From: Bacillus sp. FJAT-27264
GTDB lineage: Bacteria > Bacillota > Bacilli > Paenibacillales > Paenibacillaceae
NCBI RefSeq assembly: GCF_001682855.1
Contig: NZ_MAQW01000001.1
Span: 1,669,165 to 1,733,164, forward strand
Direction of reading: 5' to 3'
DNA: 64,000 nt
Numbering within the stretch: the first letter of the stretch is position 1; every line of letters starts with the position of its first letter. The notes beneath the pieces were generated by a model. It was given only the letters and a program-made list of their open reading frames with translations, was not told where the DNA came from and ran no database searches. A program made the translations under genes and the position numbers. Of this stretch, positions 54,765-63,368 are shown one piece after another.

Positions 54765-55244
54765 TTAATATCCCATATCCTTTAATATTTTGGATAACGT
54801 ACTCAGACGCTCGCCGATCATCTCATCGTCATCACTTAGCGCTTGACTGAACAGCTTAATATCTTCATTAATTCGTTCATTGTCCGTACATACCGATACC
54901 GTCATGGCATCCCCTTGCAGGCCAACCCGGTCAATCACGGGCTGCTCTGGGTCATACAAATTCTCATACCGATAGGCTTCACGAAAATGTTCCAAAGACC
55001 GGCAGATCAGAATGGACAAATCAAGAACGCGGTGCAGCGGCAGTTCTTCCGATTGTCTGGACCATTTTTCGCCGGTATATCTCCATACCTTAGCCGAAAT
55101 ATCGACCTTTCCTCTATCGTTCCACTGGGCCAGTCCCAGGGAAAGACCTTTCGCGTCCGTGTTACCCGCCATCCGGCCGTCAACCTTCTCATAATTCTCC
55201 GATACGACAACAGGTTTATGTTTTAACGTTGTAGGTATTTTCAT
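54765..55244 (-). CDS. DUF6530-type hypothetical protein, copy 2
   Basis: 159 residues with no motif of known function. It starts MKIPTTLKHKPVVVSENYEK and has a charged helical C-terminus (LFSQALSDDDEMIGERLSTL). It differs from the copy at the other end of the cassette at about 23 positions, so about 85% identical, including the leader. I believe the family is DUF6530; that name is from memory. Soluble, no signal peptide. Last gene of the minus-strand cassette. Confidence 0.72.
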   Translation of the reverse strand: MKIPTTLKHKPVVVSENYEKVDGRMAGNTDAKGLSLGLAQWNDRGKVDISAKVWRYTGEKWSRQSEELPLHRVLDLSILICRSLEHFREAYRYENLYDPEQPVIDRVGLQGDAMTVSVCTDNERINEDIKLFSQALSDDDEMIGERLSTLSKILKDMGY

Positions 55245-55357
55245 TGTTTCCCTTCTTTCCTTTTACCATTTTACTAATTTACTAAACGACGGTTTCATCT
55301 TATCTTGGTTTTCATCGTTAGTCAAATCCGTCTTTGGACCAGTTTCAATGGCATCAC

Positions 55358-55385
55358 AAAACCCGCCAATTGTTCCATTGACGGG
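55358..55385 (-). terminator. Terminator after the GIY-YIG gene
   Basis: CCCGTCAAT / ATTGGCGGG stem with a six-base loop followed by TTTTG on the minus strand. It separates the second DUF6530 gene from the genes upstream. Confidence 0.7.
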
Positions 55386-55415
55386 CTTCTAACCTCATTA
55401 TATCTATGAATTTAT

Positions 55416-55775
55416 TTACTCCTTTGGAGGCTTATTGTACCCCTTGTCTCCATAGGGCTGTAGCTTCTCTAGCCACGGCTTCAAGAGTTGTTTCTGTTCC
55501 CAGCGTATATCCGTGATCTGATCGGTTTCCTTCTGCTGCAGCACCTCATACGTGAACGCATCCGCTCCGAATTCTTTCCAATCCTTTTGCAATTGGGCAT
55601 TTGCGAATCGCCCTTGATCCAGTTGCATCTGCAAAGTAAACCATTTGTTTTTCAAGTTGGGGTAGCTGTCGATGAAGATTTTACCGTTGACGTTGTTTTT
55701 GATTTGGGCGACACCCATATAAATCTTAATTTGCTTGTACTCCTCAAGCAGCTCCTTGCGCTTTTTCATATCCAT
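55416..55775 (-). CDS. GIY-YIG nuclease family protein, small
   Basis: 119 residues. The region YMGVAQIKNNVNGKIFIDSY then NLKNKWFTLQMQLDQGRFAN and LQKDWKEFGADAFTYEVLQQ is typical of short bacterial GIY-YIG proteins of the LuxR-neighbour type; the canonical first tyrosine pair is degenerate here (YMGV...FIDS). Helical C-terminus with EQKQLLKPWLEKLQPYGDKG. GGAGAG precedes the ATG. Whether it still cuts DNA is doubtful from the motif. Confidence 0.72.
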   Translation of the reverse strand: MDMKKRKELLEEYKQIKIYMGVAQIKNNVNGKIFIDSYPNLKNKWFTLQMQLDQGRFANAQLQKDWKEFGADAFTYEVLQQKETDQITDIRWEQKQLLKPWLEKLQPYGDKGYNKPPKE

Positions 55776-55811
55776 ATCTTTCTCTCCTTATCTTAGTTAT
55801 TTAAAACGAAC

Positions 55812-56771
55812 TTACAAATACCGGGCAATAATCCGCACCAGCTTCGCAGGAAACTCGCGTAAATTCGTAATATCCAAAAATCTTTCATTGCCATAAATCT
55901 CACTAATGACATCCTTGTCTTGACCGATAGCGGCTGCAAGGAAGGTAATGCCTTTCCGTTCATATTCCTCTATCGTTTGCTGCATGTCTGTAATGGCATA
56001 CCTCCCAGTATAATTGTCCATTGCTTTGGGTTGTCCATCACTGATACTAATTAACAGCTTGGTCTGCTCTGGCGAAACGGCTAACCGTTCCCCCATAATT
56101 CGAAGGGCCATTCCATCACGATTATTGCTTCGAGCCTGAATCTTCATCAGCCTGTATCGATCATTACTATCTGGTTTATCAAAGTCCGCATAAGCAAAGA
56201 TCGACATTTGTTCTAACCTGGAAACATCGGCAGTATCGCCATAGATTAATACGGGTATATTGCATATTTGGCAAAATTCATAGACCGCGATAACTGCTCG
56301 CTTGGCTGTTTCGAGTCTTCCGAACGCTGCCATCGATGCGGATTCGTCCACCCTTAGAGCAACCACTAGGGAAGGGGATTCCGTTGGAGGACGTTTTTTG
56401 GAAAAATACCTGTAATCCTTATACGCCACACTGTCTGCTTGAAACTTACTACCATAGTAACGGTACCGCTCAAATTCGGAAGATGTCTCATGTTCCAGGA
56501 GCGGAAGTGTCTTTCTGGCAATTTCCTGCACAATCGGCATAAGCTCCTTGCTTAGAGTGGCATATTCCGCTTTGAGTTTCTGATCGTAATCGGGACGATG
56601 AACAATAAGCTTAACCCGCTCATGAATGGAATCTGACACCATCGCTCTTGCGGTCTGATTGAGTTTTTTACGGAATTTGCGCTCTTTTTGTTTCTCCTCT
56701 TCAGACATCGGTTCGGGGTTCGCCTGATGGTATTGCGGAGAGCCATTTTCTCCGGTATCCGTACTTCTCAT
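55812..56771 (-). CDS. VWA-domain protein (possibly the C-terminal half of an AAA-VWA fusion)
   Basis: 319 residues from the first ATG. MIDAS motif of the von Willebrand A domain: ALRVDESASMAAFG (DxSxS), the threonine-position loop NNRDGMALR, and LISISDGQPKA. N-terminal half is helical with many charges. No ribosome site precedes this ATG or the next. The same frame is open a further 56 codons upstream, up to an A9 run inside the AAA gene, with no ATG, GTG or TTG, and encodes an acidic linker (GDDTEVDNDSGADEEG). This suggests translation arrives from the AAA gene by a -1 shift. The C-terminal side is normal for VWA partners of MoxR-type ATPases. Confidence 0.82.
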   Translation of the reverse strand: MRSTDTGENGSPQYHQANPEPMSEEEKQKERKFRKKLNQTARAMVSDSIHERVKLIVHRPDYDQKLKAEYATLSKELMPIVQEIARKTLPLLEHETSSEFERYRYYGSKFQADSVAYKDYRYFSKKRPPTESPSLVVALRVDESASMAAFGRLETAKRAVIAVYEFCQICNIPVLIYGDTADVSRLEQMSIFAYADFDKPDSNDRYRLMKIQARSNNRDGMALRIMGERLAVSPEQTKLLISISDGQPKAMDNYTGRYAITDMQQTIEEYERKGITFLAAAIGQDKDVISEIYGNERFLDITNLREFPAKLVRIIARYL

Positions 56772-56908
56772 GTCAGTTGAATCATCGGATACATGGGAAG
56801 AGTTCTCTTCACTATCCGCAGATTTCTTGAGTGCGATTCCCTCTTCGTCTGCCCCGCTGTCATTGTCAACCTCAGTGTCGTCGCCTATATCTCCCCATAG
56901 CTTGATTT

Positions 56909-58036
56909 CTATTGCTGCGTCATCGCTAGATTTTCGTTTTTTTTTACTTCACCCGTGGTAACAGTGTCTAAGCTTGTGAGTAGACCATGTTTTTCGAGCG
57001 CTTCTTCCAAAATCTTTATTTCCTCTGCATCGGTGGTTATTTTGTAGATAACCTTATGATATAGCGATTCTTTGGCCAAAGCGCCTCCTGCAACCGCATC
57101 TGCCCAGTAAAAGAAGGAACGCATTCCAGCTACACCTTTGATGGCATTGGTCCGGGCTGTAGTATCCAAAATGATAATCGTATCTGCTAATACGCTGAGT
57201 ACCCGGTCATCTTGATAACCGGTTTTGACTTTGGCCCGTTCAACCATAACTTCTTTCGTTGGCAGATTCATTTTCTCCGAGTGTTGGACTCTGTCCCGCA
57301 GCGCTTCGTTGAGCGGTCTCGCCCCAGCATAACTACGATTGGTAGTGATGACCGCGATAAAGTCGGGATGTCTGTGAATGATTTCAGTGGGAAGATTAAT
57401 GCTGCCGTCCAGTTCCAAAGCAGAGTTGAGCGCCATGAGTACCGCTGCATCACGAATGACGTTTGGTTCCTGTATTTCTAGAAGATACCCTTGCTGATAA
57501 GCCCTAACGATCTCCGAAGGGTAAAAACGGTACTCCACAGCTTCACCATCACTGTGTTCCGCAGCCAGCTTCAGCAATTGTTTCATCTTTAAGCCTGCTT
57601 GTTCTTGAGTTATCTCCAATACATCCATCAAAATTTCAGTGGCGCTTTGAAACCCGTCGCTTTCGTACAGAGCTTTCAAAACAGCTTGCTCTACAGGCTC
57701 CAGTTTCTCTAATTGTTCAGAAGCAATCACCGGCAGAATGGCACCGATAATATCCGATTTATCCATATCTGCAAAACAGGTCACCTTTGTATAGGGGAGC
57801 CCAAAATTAGCGGACAACGCTTTGGCTAATTGGGTTTTGCCAGAACCAGCATCGCCTTCTAATAGAATATTGGCGATTTTCATTTCACCGCGATTCCAGT
57901 TTCGTTTCACTTCGTTACTGATACGCTGTTCCTCTTCGCCGGGCTTATGAGACATGGGCTTTTGCCACACCAGCTTTTTTTCCGCATCCGTCAATGATCT
58001 CTCAGGTGACAAATAATATTCCTCATGTTCTTGCAT
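56909..58036 (-). CDS. MoxR/CbbQ-like AAA+ ATPase
   Basis: 375 residues. Walker A ILLEGDAGSGKTQLAKALS, pore-loop region with TCFADMDKSDIIGAI, inserted helical segment at about 115-170, Walker B-like DGSINLPTEIIHRHPDF (second-strand area), sensor-1 FIAVITTNRSYAGARPLNEALRDR. Such ATPases work with VWA proteins to load cofactors or remodel complexes. Ends ENLAMTQQ in its own frame, but nine codons before the stop it has an A9 run that permits a -1 shift into the VWA frame. Confidence 0.88.
   Translation of the reverse strand: MQEHEEYYLSPERSLTDAEKKLVWQKPMSHKPGEEEQRISNEVKRNWNRGEMKIANILLEGDAGSGKTQLAKALSANFGLPYTKVTCFADMDKSDIIGAILPVIASEQLEKLEPVEQAVLKALYESDGFQSATEILMDVLEITQEQAGLKMKQLLKLAAEHSDGEAVEYRFYPSEIVRAYQQGYLLEIQEPNVIRDAAVLMALNSALELDGSINLPTEIIHRHPDFIAVITTNRSYAGARPLNEALRDRVQHSEKMNLPTKEVMVERAKVKTGYQDDRVLSVLADTIIILDTTARTNAIKGVAGMRSFFYWADAVAGGALAKESLYHKVIYKITTDAEEIKILEEALEKHGLLTSLDTVTTGEVKKNENLAMTQQ
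56937..56945 (-). other. Candidate -1 frameshift / slippage site (A9)
   Basis: The AAA gene reads GTA AAA AAA AAC GAA; A-AAA-AAC is a classical slippery heptamer in frame, and nine A also favour polymerase slippage. A -1 move exits to AAA CGA AAA TCT and on to the VWA domain. A TGA in the -1 frame at 56949-56951 and the AAA stop at 56909-56911 bound the possible shift zone. Confidence 0.5.
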
Positions 58037-58059
58037 TATTTATCTCTCCTTCTTGCCCG

Positions 58060-59268
58060 TCATGCTGTCGGGCCTGCTTCGGCTTTACTGCTCTTCTTAA
58101 CAACAATAGGGAGCAGCAACAGCGCACCGAGCATCGCAAACGTACCACTCACCGCAAATACTCCTATTAAGGAAACCGCATCCTTGAGATAACCGGAGAT
58201 GAACATTCCAACGACCATCATCCCCATAAAAATCGGCATAATCGTTCCGGATACCCGGCCAATAAATGCTCCCTCTGTGTTCCGCACAAGAAGCGTCTGA
58301 ATTCCGCCTTGGATACAAGGGTAGAACAGACCGCTGATTACGAGCAGAGCAATGGTCAGCCAAATTTGCTTGGACGCGCCCATTCCCACCGTACAGACGG
58401 CATTGACAAGCAAGCCGACTAAAAGCAATGTCTGTGGCTTAAACTTCTTGGCTATCGCAATAATAGCGGCTCCGCCTACCAGCATCGCTGCCCCATTGGC
58501 CATCACGAGCCATTGCAGAAATTGTCTATCCCGTCCCAAATTCTCGATGACCAGGAAGATTTGCAGCGGCTGAGTCAATCCGGAAGCCAAACCGACTGCC
58601 GAGAACGTCATACTCAGTGTTCTTAAAGATTTATTGTCCCTGATATAGCGCAGTCCAGCCGTCAACTCCTTGATGAAGCCACCGTTATTCTCTGACTTCG
58701 GTTCCGCCTCATCACGCGGAAGGGTCGATAATATGAAGGAAGAGCCCAGGAACATCACTGCCGTCAATATCAGAGACACGTTAATCCCAAACTTAATAAA
58801 AATAAACGTACCGATGACCGGTCCAAGCACCGTAAAGACAGCGACCAACGTTTGAGACATTGCCATCACGCCCTGCAGTTGTTCAGCAGGTACATGTCGC
58901 TTGTACAGTTTCATCGCCGAAGGCTGAGAAAATTGCGACAAGCTGGCAGAAACAAAAGACCCGATCAGAAGGGCAACCCATCCGCCGTTTATGACCGCTA
59001 GCAGCACAGCCCCAACGGACAAACCAGACAACAAATCACTCCAGACCATCGTTCTCTTTGGCCGCCACCTGTCGGCAAAGGTTCCGCCAATCAGGCCAAA
59101 TATAAAGATCGGTGCAAATTCTGCAACCGAAATCAATGATATATCCACCGGATTATTATGCGTCAGTTCGGAAACATACAGCAGGACAGCATAATTACGG
59201 ATCCATATCCCCAGTTGGAGCAGGACCCGGGAGAGGATAATTGTTCGAACATAGCGATTCGCAAACAT
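58060..59268 (-). CDS. MFS transporter, drug-exporter-like
   Basis: 402 residues, 12 predicted membrane segments. MFS loop motif GGTFADRWRPKRTMVWSD after helix 2, central charged loop (LPRDEAEPKSENNGG), and GRVSGTIMPIFMGMMVVGMF in the second half. Resembles MFS_3/EntS-MefA-like exporters. Starts two bases after the first DUF6530 stop, ends 23 bases before the AAA gene. Substrate unknown. Confidence 0.9.
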   Translation of the reverse strand: MFANRYVRTIILSRVLLQLGIWIRNYAVLLYVSELTHNNPVDISLISVAEFAPIFIFGLIGGTFADRWRPKRTMVWSDLLSGLSVGAVLLAVINGGWVALLIGSFVSASLSQFSQPSAMKLYKRHVPAEQLQGVMAMSQTLVAVFTVLGPVIGTFIFIKFGINVSLILTAVMFLGSSFILSTLPRDEAEPKSENNGGFIKELTAGLRYIRDNKSLRTLSMTFSAVGLASGLTQPLQIFLVIENLGRDRQFLQWLVMANGAAMLVGGAAIIAIAKKFKPQTLLLVGLLVNAVCTVGMGASKQIWLTIALLVISGLFYPCIQGGIQTLLVRNTEGAFIGRVSGTIMPIFMGMMVVGMFISGYLKDAVSLIGVFAVSGTFAMLGALLLLPIVVKKSSKAEAGPTA

Positions 59269-59270
59269 TT

Positions 59271-59750
59271 TTAATACCCCATATCCTCTAAAATTTTCGA
59301 TAGCGCACGCAGACGCTCGCTGATCATTTCATCATCATCACTCAGTGCCTGACTGAACAGCTGAATATCTTTATTAATCTTTTCATTGGCGACATCGACC
59401 GCCACAGTCATAGCATCACCTTGCAGGGCAATACGATCGAGAACCGGCTGCTTCGGATCATATAAATGCTCATAGCGATAAGCCTCTTGAAAATGGGCCA
59501 AGGTCCGGCAGATCAAAATGGACAAATCCAGAACACGATGGAGAGGCAGTTCTTCCGATTGTCTTGACCACTTTTCTCCCGTGTATCTCCATACTTTAGC
59601 CGAAATATCGACCTTTCCCCGATCGTTCCACTGAGCCAATCCCAGGGAAAGGCCCTGCGCGTCTGTGTTTCTGGCCAATCGGCCGTCAACCTTCTCATAA
59701 TTCTCCACTACAACTACAGGTTTATGCTTTAACGTTGTAGGAATTTTCAT
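59271..59750 (-). CDS. DUF6530-type hypothetical protein, copy 1
   Basis: 159 residues from the ATG after GAGGGAG. About 85% identical to the copy at 54765. The upstream sequence (TTACTAATTTACTAAA) is also shared, so the duplication included the leader. First gene of the cassette. No motif of known function; conserved stretches such as VDISAKVWRYTGEKWSRQ and LPLHRVLDLSILICR are nearly identical in both copies. Confidence 0.72.
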   Translation of the reverse strand: MKIPTTLKHKPVVVVENYEKVDGRLARNTDAQGLSLGLAQWNDRGKVDISAKVWRYTGEKWSRQSEELPLHRVLDLSILICRTLAHFQEAYRYEHLYDPKQPVLDRIALQGDAMTVAVDVANEKINKDIQLFSQALSDDDEMISERLRALSKILEDMGY

Positions 59751-59884
59751 CTTGCTCCCTCTTCTCATTTACTAATTTACTAAATTACTAATTTACTGCT
59801 CAATAATATCTTGAACTTTTTTGTTCGTCAAGCCGCTTTTAAAAATTTGGAAATCACTCCTTAGCGGAATTTGTAGCACAAGAA

Positions 59885-59924
59885 CAAAAAAAGGTGACTT
59901 CTGATTCATTCAGAAGTCACCTTT
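59885..59924 (-). terminator. Rho-independent terminator after the oxidase gene
   Basis: AAGGTGACTTCTGA / TCAGAAGTCACCTT stem with a small loop and seven T on the minus strand. Confidence 0.9.
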
Positions 59925-59940
59925 TCACTACTTGCTCTAT

Positions 59941-61068
59941 TTATCGCCCCGTGAGTGAAAAATGAGAGATATCTATGTCATTCTTACCTGAAATAATCAG
60001 GTTGCTCAAGGCTTGTCCAACTGCACTGCTAAATTTGAAGCCATGTCCTGAGAACCCTGCTGCAATCGCAATGTTAGGATACTTTGGATGTAAATCGATA
60101 ATAAATTTTTCGTCAGGAATCATCGGGTACATGCAAGTTTTTCCATACTTCAATTGCTGAATATCAGGGATATATCCATTCAAAAATTGCTGCAAATCTT
60201 CCTCATCGTCTGCTACTTCACCAAACTCTTGCATCGATTCATCTGGATTTATTTCATCTCCGCCATCATGTCGGCCTACCTTTAAGCCACAGCCATCAGT
60301 ACTTGGAAATCCGTAATAAATACCTTCTGGAGTCTCAAAGTTAAAGGCTGGAAACTGCTCATGATTATAAAGATTTTCATCAGCGTCAAACCAAGCAAAT
60401 GTCTTTCGCACGGCTGTAAGAGGAAGATCCAAATCGAGCATCGTAGAGAGTAGCTCCCCTGACCATGACCCTGCGGAGACAACCAATGCATCGGAGTAAA
60501 AGGTCTCTTCGTCCGTTTTAATGGTTACCCTGTCAGCTAGAACGGAAATATCTTTTACTCTACTATTGGCGAGGATTGTCGCACCGTGCGATTCGGCGAG
60601 TTCTTTATAAGCTTGGATACATTCCTCACTTTTCAGTATTCCCGACGCTGGTTCAAAACACCCAACATAGTCGCCGGGTAAAGTGATACCAGGCCAGCGC
60701 TGATGAACTTCTTCAGCATTCATAATAGCGAGTGGCAACGAATATTTTTCAGAACTAGAGATAATATTTCGGATAAATTCGGACCCTTCCTCACCTACAT
60801 TGAGAACCCCTGTTTGAAGAAACAATTGCTTGCCAGTAGCCTGTTCTAGATCAGTCCATAATTGTTGCGCTCTAAGAACAAATGGAACATACTCCTCGCC
60901 TTCAGCATAAGCATGTCGAATAATTCTAGTTTCCCCGTGATGACTTCCTTTGTTATGTGGCGGGTTAAAGGAGTCTAGTAATAAAGTTTTCTTGCCACTC
61001 TTGGCTAAAAAATAACCTGCGGCCATTCCCATCGAACCTGCACCAATGATGATTACATCAAAGTTCAT
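59941..61068 (-). CDS. solA: Monomeric sarcosine / N-methyl-L-tryptophan oxidase-like FAD enzyme
   Basis: 375 residues. FAD motif VIIIGAGSMGMAAGYFLAKSG, then NPPHNKGSHHGETRIIRHAY as in monomeric sarcosine oxidase, covalent-flavin cysteine in GKTCMYPMIPDEKFIIDLHP, and GFSGHGFKFSSAVG. It oxidises N-methyl amino acids to the amino acid, formaldehyde and H2O2. Start at 61068 has GGAGG nine bases upstream; a longer frame starts at 61089. Downstream of an IclR regulator and an amino acid ABC transporter. Confidence 0.92.
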   Translation of the reverse strand: MNFDVIIIGAGSMGMAAGYFLAKSGKKTLLLDSFNPPHNKGSHHGETRIIRHAYAEGEEYVPFVLRAQQLWTDLEQATGKQLFLQTGVLNVGEEGSEFIRNIISSSEKYSLPLAIMNAEEVHQRWPGITLPGDYVGCFEPASGILKSEECIQAYKELAESHGATILANSRVKDISVLADRVTIKTDEETFYSDALVVSAGSWSGELLSTMLDLDLPLTAVRKTFAWFDADENLYNHEQFPAFNFETPEGIYYGFPSTDGCGLKVGRHDGGDEINPDESMQEFGEVADDEEDLQQFLNGYIPDIQQLKYGKTCMYPMIPDEKFIIDLHPKYPNIAIAAGFSGHGFKFSSAVGQALSNLIISGKNDIDISHFSLTGR

Positions 61069-61119
61069 ACCCTTTAACCTCCATGCCAAAAACTAAAATA
61101 TTTGAACATCAATCTTCTT

Positions 61120-61908
61120 TCAAATTGGTTTTGGTGTCAAGGAATGACCGAGGGCTACTGAAATTGTAGCAGCTGCTTTTCTAACGGCTGATCCATATTG
61201 TATGCAAAAATCCGGTGTGAAATCCTGCGTAAAACCTAGAACGGTAAGGCTGCCGATCACCCGGCCAAAACGGTCGAATATGGGAGCTGCTACCGCACTG
61301 ACACCTTGGTCCAATTCTTGGTGTGATTCCGAATATCCCATGCGACGGGTGATCACAAGGTCATTTAATAATTTCTGGCGATCCGCAGCTTCATGTTCAG
61401 AAGATGTCTTTGACGCAGAGATATCCATATATCTTTCCTGCTCTTCTTGGTCAAGAAAAGCAAGAATCGCCTTCCCCGACGATCCCTTATTAATCGGGCT
61501 CAAACGTCCGAGCATATGCGTGACATGGACGGCTGCCGGACTATCCACTTTGTCCAGACACTTCACCTGACGATTAGAAACAACGGATAAGGTAACCGTT
61601 TCTCTCACTTCATGAGCCAGACGTTCTAATTCGCCACGTGCAATCCGCTGGAAGTTCAATCTCCCAGAGAGACGGTCCATAATAAATTGAAATATTTCCA
61701 CACATACTTCATACTTTCCATCAGGCAACTGGGAAACGAATCCCCGCCGTTGAAGTGTACGAAGAATACGGAAGGTGGTTGATTTATTGAAGCCGGAAGC
61801 TGCTGCGAGTTCAGCCACCCCCCATGCTCCATCCCGTTCAACCAGTCTCATAAGAACTTCTAATCCCTTATCCAGTGTTTGCAGTTGGTCTGTATCATTC
61901 CCTGACAT
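61120..61908 (-). CDS. IclR-family transcriptional regulator
   Basis: 262 residues. N-terminal winged HTH (LQTLDKGLEVLMRLVERDG, WGVAELAAASGFNKSTTFRI, LRTLQRRGFV) and an IclR effector domain (VHVTHMLGRLSPINKGSSGK, AILAFLDQEE, MGYSESHQELDQGVSAVAAP). AAGGAG precedes the ATG. Between transporter and oxidase genes, so it probably regulates them in response to the imported N-methyl compound. Confidence 0.92.
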   Translation of the reverse strand: MSGNDTDQLQTLDKGLEVLMRLVERDGAWGVAELAAASGFNKSTTFRILRTLQRRGFVSQLPDGKYEVCVEIFQFIMDRLSGRLNFQRIARGELERLAHEVRETVTLSVVSNRQVKCLDKVDSPAAVHVTHMLGRLSPINKGSSGKAILAFLDQEEQERYMDISASKTSSEHEAADRQKLLNDLVITRRMGYSESHQELDQGVSAVAAPIFDRFGRVIGSLTVLGFTQDFTPDFCIQYGSAVRKAAATISVALGHSLTPKPI

Positions 61909-61923
61909 AAATTCTCCTTATCT

Positions 61924-62646
61924 TTATAAAACTTTCGATAGGAATTCTATTGTTCTTTGATGCTTAGGGTTAGAAAATACTTCTTCTGGCGTGCCTTCTT
62001 CTAGAATGGTCCCTTTATCCATAAATAGAATCCGGTCGCCAACTTCTCTGGCAAACCCCATCTCATGGGTGACAATAACCATCGTCATCCCTTCTTTAAT
62101 CAAATTTTTAATGACATCCAATACTTCCCCCACCATTTCAGGGTCTAACGCAGATGTAGGCTCATCAAATAGCATGACTTCCGGTTCCATGGCCAAGGCT
62201 CTGGCTATTGCGATTCGCTGCTTTTGTCCCCCTGAGAGAGAAGCCGGATAATCCTTTTCCTTACTGGACAAGCCCACCCGGCTTAGCAGTTCTAACCCGC
62301 GTTTATAAATATCCTGTTGAGACATCCTCTTAACATGAACAGGCGCGAGCATAATATTATTGATCACATTATTGTGGGGAAAAAGGTTGAATTGCTGGAA
62401 TACCATGCCCATTCGCTGCCTAATCTTATTGATATCTGCTTTTTTATCCGTAATATCCCCACCATCGAAAATAATCGATCCAGAGGTAGGGGTTTCCAGT
62501 AAATTCAAGCACCTCAGAAGGGTTGATTTGCCCGAACCGGAGGGACCAATAATAACCGTTACTTCCCCTTTTTTAAAATGCTGATTGATGCCCGATAATA
62601 CAGGGGTCTTCCCAAAGTTTTTATACAGCTCCTTAACGTATATCAC
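61924..62646 (-). CDS. Polar amino acid ABC transporter ATPase (GlnQ type)
   Basis: 240 residues. Walker [19 protein letters not shown], signature [15 protein letters not shown], Walker [17 protein letters not shown]-loop [14 protein letters not shown], all typical of GlnQ/HisP-like ATPases. GTG start overlapping the permease gene end by 14 bases. Part of the binding protein-permease-ATPase operon. Confidence 0.94.
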   Translation of the reverse strand: MIYVKELYKNFGKTPVLSGINQHFKKGEVTVIIGPSGSGKSTLLRCLNLLETPTSGSIIFDGGDITDKKADINKIRQRMGMVFQQFNLFPHNNVINNIMLAPVHVKRMSQQDIYKRGLELLSRVGLSSKEKDYPASLSGGQKQRIAIARALAMEPEVMLFDEPTSALDPEMVGEVLDVIKNLIKEGMTMVIVTHEMGFAREVGDRILFMDKGTILEEGTPEEVFSNPKHQRTIEFLSKVL

Positions 62647-63310
62647 TGCTCTTAAGTCTCCTTTCGATCCAGCCCATCAACCTACCCAACGAGAAGGTTA
62701 GGATTAGATAAAACACGGCCGAAATTATCAACGGTTCAAGAGCAAGATAGGTGGCTCCTTGCACGATCTTGGCTGCTAATGTCAATTCTCCAACGCCAAT
62801 TACAGAGGCCATGGATGAAGCCTTTATGATATTCACAAACTCATTCCCGATAGCCGGTAAAATGTTTTTGATTGCCTGTGGCATAATGACAAGCCTCATA
62901 GCCAAGCTACGAGACATGCCCAAACTTCTTGCCGCTTCCATTTGTCCTTTATCAACAGCCTCGATGCCTGCTCTTACAATCTCAGCTATAAATGCGCTGG
63001 CATTTAAGGTAATAGCAATAACAGCCGACTCAAATGCGGAGATATCGATGCCCAGCAGCATTTTGCCACCTGAAAAAACAAGCAGTATCTGTAATAGCAA
63101 TGGGGTTCCTCTCATCAGCTCGATAAAAAGTACAGCAAACGCGCTTATAGGTCTAAATTTCCCGATGCTGGTCTTGGAGGCTTTCATGAAATAGATGATA
63201 AAGCCTAAAATCGTTGCTAAAATAACGGTTGCTATTGATAAGCCTATGGTGACTTTCAAACCTTCAAGAAATTTAGGAATATAGCGATCTAGAGAACTAA
63301 AATCAAGCAA
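62633..63310 (-). CDS. Amino acid ABC transporter permease
   Basis: 225 residues, HisM/GlnP-type: [81 protein letters not shown] and LTLAAKIVQ. Single permease gene, so a homodimer is expected. Starts about 60 bases after the binding protein gene. Confidence 0.94.
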   Translation of the reverse strand: MLDFSSLDRYIPKFLEGLKVTIGLSIATVILATILGFIIYFMKASKTSIGKFRPISAFAVLFIELMRGTPLLLQILLVFSGGKMLLGIDISAFESAVIAITLNASAFIAEIVRAGIEAVDKGQMEAARSLGMSRSLAMRLVIMPQAIKNILPAIGNEFVNIIKASSMASVIGVGELTLAAKIVQGATYLALEPLIISAVFYLILTFSLGRLMGWIERRLKSSDIR

Positions 63311-63368
63311 TGATATGCCTCCTCTTTATGCACGTAAACCTTATCCAGGCATATTTAAATCGAACCCT

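Noticed and set aside
55416..55775. Homing endonuclease mobility of the DUF6530 cassette through the GIY-YIG protein
   Set aside because: The protein is short, its GIY-YIG motif is degenerate and no recognition or insertion-site signs were found.
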